Of a stretch of 64,000 bases of DNA, positions 58,838 through 64,000 are shown piece after piece. Every line of letters begins with the position of its first letter. Positions within the stretch are counted from its first letter, which is position 1. A program made the translations under genes and the position numbers. The notes below the pieces were generated by a model. It was not told where the DNA came from and ran no database searches. It saw nothing but the letters and a program-made list of their open reading frames with translations. Source of the stretch: Streptomyces fuscichromogenes (lineage in GTDB: Bacteria > Actinomycetota > Actinomycetes > Streptomycetales > Streptomycetaceae); the NCBI RefSeq assembly GCF_014645815.1, contig NZ_BMML01000027.1:1-64000 (forward strand). The letters run 5' to 3'.

Positions 58838-59530
58838 TCAGGTGTCCCGGCGGGCCGGGGCCGGGGCGCGGTAGACCGGGTCCAGTTCCTCGATGGCGCG
58901 CAGGGTGCCGCCGAGCGTCTTGACCAGCAGCTCGCACAGGGTGTCGCGGGACAGCACGGGCCGGTCGATCCAGTCCAGGGTGGCGCCCTCCACACTGCAC
59001 AGCCAGGCGAGCAGGCCCGTCCTGGCGAGCGGCGCGATGTCGGTGCGGCCGTAGGCGCCCTCGGCGATGGTCGCGACGATCGCCTCGCGCACCCCGTCCC
59101 GGATGGCGTGCACCTCGGTGTCGAAGCCGACCCCGCCGCTGACGATCGTGCGGTACGCGGCCTGGTGGTGCTCGGCGTAGCGCAGATAGCTGTCGATGGT
59201 CCGGTGGACGCGGTCCGCCTGGGGCAGCTCCAGGCCGCTCGCGGCGTAGGTGACCAGGTCGGCGACGGAGTCCTGGATGATCGCCAGGTAGTAGCCGCGC
59301 TTGGACTGGAAGTAGTAGTAGATCAGCCCTTTGGCGACATGCGCCTGCCTGGCGATGTCATCCATGGAGAGCGCGTCGTACGAGGTGTCGGCGAACAACT
59401 TCCGCCCGATGGCGATGAGTTCAGCACGGCGGGCCACGGAACGCTCGGTGCCGCGCGCCCGGGGACGGGCGGCGGCACGCTGTTGACTGATATTCAAATT
59501 CGACCCTGGTCTCAACGGGCTGCGGGACAT
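58838..59530 (-). CDS. TetR-family regulator
   Basis: 230-aa repressor. The HTH lies at about 35-85 (ELIAIGRKLFADTSYDALSM, DDIARQAHVAKGLIYYYFQS). The C-terminal ligand domain (SYLRYAEHHQAAYRTIVSGG) is larger than average. ATG at 59530 has no clear ribosome site; a TTG further in (LNISQQRAAARP) is possible. It lies between the convergent chitinase and a small membrane-protein gene. Its target is unknown; its own promoter region (59531-59562) is very short. Confidence 0.88.
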   Translation of the reverse strand: MSRSPLRPGSNLNISQQRAAARPRARGTERSVARRAELIAIGRKLFADTSYDALSMDDIARQAHVAKGLIYYYFQSKRGYYLAIIQDSVADLVTYAASGLELPQADRVHRTIDSYLRYAEHHQAAYRTIVSGGVGFDTEVHAIRDGVREAIVATIAEGAYGRTDIAPLARTGLLAWLCSVEGATLDWIDRPVLSRDTLCELLVKTLGGTLRAIEELDPVYRAPAPARRDT

Positions 59531-59562
59531 CCGCAGTATGGCAGGTCGGGTCGTGGGTCAGG

Positions 59563-59703
59563 TCACAGCAGACCGAGTTGGGTGACCAACATGGCGATGA
59601 CCACGACGAGAGTCCAGCCCATGACGTGTTCCAGAACCTTGGGGCCGTCGTTCTCTGGGCCGCCGGTACGGGTGCGGGCGGCGGTGGCGGAGTGCGTGGT
59701 CAT
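59563..59703 (-). CDS. Small single-pass membrane protein, 46 aa
   Basis: Short gene encoding MTTHSATAARTRTGGPENDG, then PKVLEHVMGWTLVVVIAMLV and TQLGLL. One hydrophobic C-terminal helix follows a polar N-terminus. ATG 59703 has GGTGG 5 nt upstream; ATG 59715 would add four residues but lacks a spaced site. It lies just upstream of the TetR gene on the same strand. The function is unknown. Confidence 0.6.
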   Translation of the reverse strand: MTTHSATAARTRTGGPENDGPKVLEHVMGWTLVVVIAMLVTQLGLL

Positions 59704-59756
59704 GAGGTCCACCATGCCACCGATTGCGGCTTTTGCGGCTGGGAGCTTGGTCACAG

Positions 59757-59790
59757 GAAGGCGGCCCCCGGAAACCCGGGGGCCGCCTTC
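59757..59790. terminator. 15-bp stem terminator
   Basis: GAAGGCGGCCCCCGG at 59757-59771 pairs perfectly with 59776-59790 around AAAC. It ends the leftward C39 peptidase transcript before the small membrane-protein gene. Confidence 0.85.
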
Positions 59791-59798
59791 GTACCAGG

Positions 59799-61223
59799 TC
59801 AGCGCACGCCGACCGCCGCCAGCGCCTTGAGCTGGGCCTGGGTGGGACAGACCGGGAAGTACAGGTAGCAGACGCCCCCGGTACCGGAGACGACCTTGCC
59901 GCTGGCGTTGTACCGCTTGGTCCGCAGCCAGATGTTCTCGAACTCCCGGCGCAGATAGACCCGCCGGACCGCGTCGTCGTCGGCCGAGAACGGGTCGTTG
60001 GCGATCACGTCGCCGGCCGGAGTGAAGCCGATCACGGTCATCAGGTGCCCCGAGGTGCCGTAGCCGGCGCCCGTCAGCTCGGAGGCGAGGAACGACTGTG
60101 ACGTTATGGCCGGGACACCGGCCGCGATCAGCGTCTCCAGGTCGGTGAGCGAGGCCAGTCGCGTTATCACGCCCTGGAGGTCCGGGTACGTCGACGCGTA
60201 GGCGGCGTTGAACGGCCAGTTGCCGCACCCGCCGTACTGGTAGTCGTAGGTGTAGCGGGCCGCCTGGCAGACCTGGGGGTCGGTGTACGACGGGTCGACC
60301 CAGGCCAGCTGTGCGGCGGTGGGCCGGCCGCCCCAGTACTCGACGATCATCTGCGAGGAGGTGGGACTGCACCAGGCCTCGCCGCCGTTGTCGTACTCGG
60401 GGTACTGGCCCTTGTGGATCTCCTGGGAGTAGCGCGGGACCTTGAGTTCCTGGGCCAGGCCGGGGGTGGAGGCGGGGACGGTGAAGCGGTCCGGGATGTC
60501 GGAGGCCATGGCGCCGAGCCGCCAGACGGTCGGGGTGAGCTTCGTGCCCGGCTTCCGGTAGAGGGTCAGGCGCAGCTGGTACGAGGTGAGGCGCAGGCCC
60601 GTGGTGGCGTCGTCGATCGCGAAGGTGTCGGTCCAGATGGTGCTCTTGCCGTCCGTCTGGCCGTCCACCGAGGTCCGCTTGATGTCCTGGTCGCCGGCCG
60701 CCCAGCGGCCCATCACGTACCAGGGGGTCTCGGTGCCGTCGGAGTAGGTGCCGTGCAGCTCGACCTTGATCCAGGTGCCGGCCGGGGTGTCCGCGTTCCA
60801 GGAGGCGATGGTCTCGGTGGCGGGAACGGCCGGCTGGTGCACCGGGCCGGTCCAGGTCGCGTACTCCCAGCTGGCGGTGGTGCCGGTGTGGGGGTCGGTG
60901 TAGGAGGTGGTGCCGGCCGGGGTGCCGATCACCACGCCCGGCCGGTCCCCGGCGACCGCTCCGGCGCCCTTGGCGGTGCCGGTCTTCCAGTCGCTGTAGG
61001 TCGTCCAGGAGCGGTAGTCGATCGGGCGGGTGTCGGCCCGGTGGCGGCCGGCCCGGCCGCTCCCGGTCCGACGGGTCTCGGTCCAGGCGGTCTCGTCGGC
61101 GTCGGTCTCCGGCGCGGCGGCCGCGGGCACCGCGGGCACCACGCCCTGGGCCACGGCGGCCGCCGCGACGGAGGCGGCGGCCGTCAGAACGGTTCTGCGG
61201 GACGGCTGTTCGGCTCTGCTCAT
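59799..61223 (-). CDS. Tat-exported C39-family peptidase
   Basis: 474-aa secreted protein. Twin-arginine signal SRRTVLTAAASVAAAAVAQG, cleaved near VPAAAA. N-terminal beta-rich region (about 60-260; KVELHGTYSDGTETPWYVMG) precedes the papain-like C39-type domain: catalytic Cys in NGGEAWCSPTSSQMIVEYW (about 284), His in TSGHLMTVIGF (about 392) and Asp in VIANDPFSADD. Likely an extracellular cysteine peptidase or peptide-binding protein. Start ATG 61223 because the longer frame has no export signal at its N-terminus. Ends before a strong hairpin. Confidence 0.88.
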   Translation of the reverse strand: MSRAEQPSRRTVLTAAASVAAAAVAQGVVPAVPAAAAPETDADETAWTETRRTGSGRAGRHRADTRPIDYRSWTTYSDWKTGTAKGAGAVAGDRPGVVIGTPAGTTSYTDPHTGTTASWEYATWTGPVHQPAVPATETIASWNADTPAGTWIKVELHGTYSDGTETPWYVMGRWAAGDQDIKRTSVDGQTDGKSTIWTDTFAIDDATTGLRLTSYQLRLTLYRKPGTKLTPTVWRLGAMASDIPDRFTVPASTPGLAQELKVPRYSQEIHKGQYPEYDNGGEAWCSPTSSQMIVEYWGGRPTAAQLAWVDPSYTDPQVCQAARYTYDYQYGGCGNWPFNAAYASTYPDLQGVITRLASLTDLETLIAAGVPAITSQSFLASELTGAGYGTSGHLMTVIGFTPAGDVIANDPFSADDDAVRRVYLRREFENIWLRTKRYNASGKVVSGTGGVCYLYFPVCPTQAQLKALAAVGVR

Positions 61224-61359
61224 GGGTGGAGGACCCCCAGGTGTGCGCGTCACGGCTGATCCGGAGCAAGGGCTGTGCGCCAACTATGGAGCAGGCGCCA
61301 TGCCCCTGCCAGCACTTCCGCTCATGCCACGCCCAAATATTGGTCTCGTCCGCCGAAAG

Positions 61360-61383
61360 GGCCCCGGCGCGGTCGCCGGGGCC
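61360..61383. terminator. 10-bp stem terminator
   Basis: GGCCCCGGCG at 61360-61369 pairs with 61374-61383 around CGGT, between the APC permease end and the C39 peptidase start. It would terminate the permease transcript, which runs leftward. Confidence 0.75.
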
Positions 61384-61420
61384 GTCTTCGGACCGTTCGG
61401 AAGGGATCCGTCCGGACCGC

Positions 61421-62932
61421 TCAGATGAGGTCCATCGCGGCGACCTCGTCGGGGCGGCCGTAGCTGACCGGGCCCTGGAAGCGGCGGCGGGCGGTGGCGA
61501 ACCACCAGACGGTGGCCACGACCAGGACGGCGGCCAGCGCGATCGGCGCGTAGTTGAAGGAGTCGACGGTGATCGGCGAGGCCTGCGGCAGCATGAACAG
61601 GACACTGCTGAGCAGGATCCAGACCACCGCCAGCCAGCCGACCGGCCTGCTCCAGCGGCCCAGGTTCCACGGGCCCGGCTGGAACTCGTCGCCCAGACGC
61701 AGCCGCAGGAACACCGGCACGGCGTAGGCGAGGAACAAGCCGACGACGTTGACGCTGACGATCGCGGTGAACGCCGTGTGCGACCACCAGCCCGGCACCA
61801 CCAGGACGACCGAGCAGGCCACCGCGAGCCAGACGGCCTTGACCGGGGTCCGGGTACGGGGCGAGACCGAGTGCCACAGGCGGGAGCCGGGCATGGCGCC
61901 GTCCCGGGAGAAGGCGAAGATCTGCCGGGTGTTGCTGGTGAGGTTGGCGAGGCCGCAGAAGAGCATGGCGCCGATGACGACGAGCAGCATCGCCTTGGCC
62001 CAGCCCATGCCGAGTCCGTCGATGAGGATCTGGACGGGCGGCGCGGAGGAGCCCGCCACCTTGGCGTAGTCGCCGATGCTGTACACCAGTGCGAGCATCA
62101 GGATCAGGCCGGTGATCGCCGAATAGCCGATGGAACGGATGATGCCCCTGGGGGCGTTGACGGTCGCCTGGACGGTTTCCTCGGACATGTGGAAGCTGCC
62201 GTCGAAGCCGGTGAAGGTCCAGCTGGTGACCAGGAGCCCGAGCAGGCCGCCGTAAAGGCCGTCGGTGAAGCCGGTGTTGTTCACGAAATGCGTCACGAAG
62301 GACGCCGACCGGTGCTGGTCCGGCATCACGATCAGTGTGCTCACGATCACCACGAGTCCGATCAGCAGCCACCAGACGGAAATCCGGTTCAGTACGGCGA
62401 CGAGCTGGACGGTGTAGGTGTTGGCGAGCCCCTGGACCACGATGATCAGGGCCGTGATCAGGACCGTCTGGTGGGTGGTCGGCGTGTACGAGGTCCACTG
62501 GAGCGCGATGAAGGCCTGGACGAAGGTGGCCGCCGCGTAGCCGGTGGCCGCGGTGCCGCCGATCTGGCCCACGAAGTTCAGCCAGCCCGTGTACCAGGAC
62601 CAGGCGCCCTTGTGCCGTTTGGCGAGTTTACCGGCGGAGAAATACAGGGCACCGCTCGTCGGATAGGCGGAGGCGACTTCCGCCATGGCCGCGCCGATGC
62701 AGAGCACCATCACACAGACGCCGATCCAGCCGAACACGAGAATGCGGGGGCCGCCCGCGTTCATACCGAATCCGAAGGACGAGAAAATTCCGGAGAGAAT
62801 ATTGATGATGGTGAAGGAGATGGCGAAATTGTCGAAGGCCTTGAATCGGCGGGTGAGTTTCCGCGGATAACCCATCGCGTGCAGGGTCGCGTCGTCGTCG
62901 AGCGTGGCGGGGTTCGTGGTGCGTTCTGACAC
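61421..62932 (-). CDS. APC-family amino acid permease
   Basis: 503-aa transporter of the amino acid-polyamine-organocation superfamily, about 12 membrane helices. N-terminal family motif DNFAISFTIINILSGIFSSF, then AMAEVASAYPTSGALYFSAG, WSWYTGWLNFVGQIGGTAA and SFHMSEETVQATVNAPRG. Resembles GABA/choline-type permeases. ATG start at 62932. The gene upstream on the same strand ends 22 bp away, so both may be one operon. Substrate not determinable. Confidence 0.9.
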   Translation of the reverse strand: MSERTTNPATLDDDATLHAMGYPRKLTRRFKAFDNFAISFTIINILSGIFSSFGFGMNAGGPRILVFGWIGVCVMVLCIGAAMAEVASAYPTSGALYFSAGKLAKRHKGAWSWYTGWLNFVGQIGGTAATGYAAATFVQAFIALQWTSYTPTTHQTVLITALIIVVQGLANTYTVQLVAVLNRISVWWLLIGLVVIVSTLIVMPDQHRSASFVTHFVNNTGFTDGLYGGLLGLLVTSWTFTGFDGSFHMSEETVQATVNAPRGIIRSIGYSAITGLILMLALVYSIGDYAKVAGSSAPPVQILIDGLGMGWAKAMLLVVIGAMLFCGLANLTSNTRQIFAFSRDGAMPGSRLWHSVSPRTRTPVKAVWLAVACSVVLVVPGWWSHTAFTAIVSVNVVGLFLAYAVPVFLRLRLGDEFQPGPWNLGRWSRPVGWLAVVWILLSSVLFMLPQASPITVDSFNYAPIALAAVLVVATVWWFATARRRFQGPVSYGRPDEVAAMDLI

Positions 62933-62954
62933 GTGCCGACCTTTCTCTAGGACT

Positions 62955-63938
62955 CTAGGAGGGGATGGGCAGGCCGCAGGCGCGGCGGGCCCGGGAGAGC
63001 TGGTCGGCCGGTTCGCCGAAGACGCTCCAGGGCATGCGGGAGGCGTAGGGCCCCATGGCCGTGAAGACCGCCCGCGCCTCGAACTCGCACCGGGCCATGA
63101 CCAGCGCGTGCGCGAGGTAGGCCAGGTCGAGCACCGGGGTGAAGCGGTATTCGGCCACCATGGGCAGCCAGTTGTGGTAGTTCGACAACGCGGTGCTGCG
63201 CCACTGGGGCTGTTCCCAGACCCGCTCGGCGAGCAGCTGGGTGGGGTTGTGGCTCTCCACCAGCGCGACCAGCGGCAGCAGCCGAAGCACAGAGCCCGCC
63301 GGGGCCCGCTGGGCGAGGAAGGCGGCGACGTCCCAGGCCGCGTTGACCGAACCGCCGTACCGGGTGAAGAAGAAGGAGAGGAAGCGGTGGTGGGCCTCGC
63401 GGTTCCAGGGGTCGAGGGCGAGAGTGTGCGCGAACAGCCGCCAGGGGCCGGGCGGCGAGGTCAGCAGGCCGCCGGGGGCGGGGTCGTGCGGGCGGTGCAG
63501 CCGGGCCATGGCCAGCTTGGCGGCCCAGGGCGTGGGGTCGGCGGGGTTCATGGCACTGGCCCGGTCGCAGGCGGCGAGGGCGATCCGCTCCAGCGCCTCG
63601 GCCCGCTCGTCCCGGGCGTCGGCCGCCCGGATCGCCCGCTGTACGGCCACCCGGGCCCACATCAGCGTGGACTCGGGGCCCGGCTCCTCCGCCAGCCACC
63701 GCTCCACCAGGTCGGTTCCGGCCGCCTCGGAGGCGAGCACCAGGGAGCGATGGGCCCGCAGGCCGAAGTCGGCACGCGTCTCGGCCAGCGCCTCCCGGGT
63801 GCTCAGATATCTTCCGGCGCGCACATCCACGCATACGCTCGCGAGCAGGCGGTCATCGGCCGCAGGATGCCAGACGTACTGCCCCTCGAATAACTCCGCG
63901 GCCATCTTCCCCTGTCCGTCCCCGCTCGACGCGTGCAC
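62955..63938 (-). CDS. Conserved hypothetical protein
   Basis: 327-aa soluble helical protein of unknown function. It is rich in Trp/Arg and has TPR-like helices (ALERIALAACDRASAMNP, ADPTPWAAKLAMARLHRP, WNREAHHRFLSFFFTRYGG). The start is uncertain: GTG 63938 has AGGGTG upstream, while ATG 63905 has AGGGGA very close to it. The C-terminal part includes SNYHNWLPMVAEYRFTPVLD. It lies 22 bp upstream of the permease gene, so the two may be co-transcribed. Similar Streptomyces proteins are annotated only as hypothetical, to my knowledge. Confidence 0.65.
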   Translation of the reverse strand: MHASSGDGQGKMAAELFEGQYVWHPAADDRLLASVCVDVRAGRYLSTREALAETRADFGLRAHRSLVLASEAAGTDLVERWLAEEPGPESTLMWARVAVQRAIRAADARDERAEALERIALAACDRASAMNPADPTPWAAKLAMARLHRPHDPAPGGLLTSPPGPWRLFAHTLALDPWNREAHHRFLSFFFTRYGGSVNAAWDVAAFLAQRAPAGSVLRLLPLVALVESHNPTQLLAERVWEQPQWRSTALSNYHNWLPMVAEYRFTPVLDLAYLAHALVMARCEFEARAVFTAMGPYASRMPWSVFGEPADQLSRARRACGLPIPS

Positions 63939-64000
63939 GCTGAAGGCACCCTACTCAGGGCCGGGCGCACCGGAAACGCGCGAGGTCGACATATCGGTCA

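Overview
The window is chromosomal DNA from a Streptomyces-type actinobacterium. Evidence: very high GC with G/C in nearly every third codon position, frequent GTG/TTG starts, a conservon (cvnABCD), the sporulation pair smeA-sffA, rbpA with a SigR-type promoter, DasR-type dre sites, and recurring Streptomyces intergenic repeats containing GGAACTGCGCGA. Gene order broadly resembles the crr-ptsI to chiD stretch of the S. coelicolor chromosome as I remember it; I could not align it. No phage, insertion sequence, tRNA or CRISPR array was recognised. The first ~100 bases look like the leader of an rRNA operon transcribed leftward out of the window.

Layout. 1-9.1 kb: PTS genes crr-ptsI behind a dre palindrome, a hypothetical protein, acetoacetyl-CoA synthetase, a GH31 glycosidase and a Nudix hydrolase. 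9.3-13.9 kb: a DUF35/thiolase pair behind a dyad, a degenerate gap, then glpF-glpK. 14-22 kb: a leftward operon with conservon genes cvnA-B-C and cvnD, split by a 1,220-aa fused 5-oxoprolinase/hydantoinase gene. 22.9-30.1 kb: a leftward three-gene operon encoding a 1,531-aa SMC/MukB-like ATPase and two partner proteins, resembling JetABC/MksBEF but without a visible JetD nuclease. 30.2-35.5 kb: an FCD-type GntR regulator with a palindromic operator, then an MFS transporter, a D-glutamate cyclase-like protein and PxpA-PxpB-PxpC, a complete 5-oxoproline route. 35.6-38.8 kb: a GDSL esterase and two GT4 glycosyltransferases in one overlapping operon. 39-43.2 kb: HEAT-repeat and ankyrin proteins, then smeA-sffA. 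43.3-47.7 kb: a MocR regulator divergent from a YczE-like membrane protein, GDPD and a UMF1-type MFS. 48-52.7 kb: rbpA, fxsA, a polyprenol-phosphate mannosyltransferase, an amidohydrolase and an Lrp regulator. 53-64 kb: a zinc-ribbon-like protein, an APH-like phosphotransferase, a hypothetical protein, an acyl-CoA dehydrogenase, a GH18 chitinase, TetR, a 46-aa membrane protein, a Tat-exported C39 peptidase, an APC permease and a hypothetical protein.

How genes work together. dre-like DasR sites lie at both ends of the window, before crr-ptsI and before the chitinase, linking sugar phosphotransfer to chitin breakdown. Two unrelated 5-oxoprolinase types occur 15 kb apart, one inside a signalling conservon and one in a GntR-controlled catabolic operon. 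The best candidate for a poorly described system is the SMC-like three-gene operon at 22.9-30.1 kb: the ATPase has a Walker A, a central hinge-like segment, an FSGGQ signature, and a Walker B reading LFLDN rather than the usual LFLDE.
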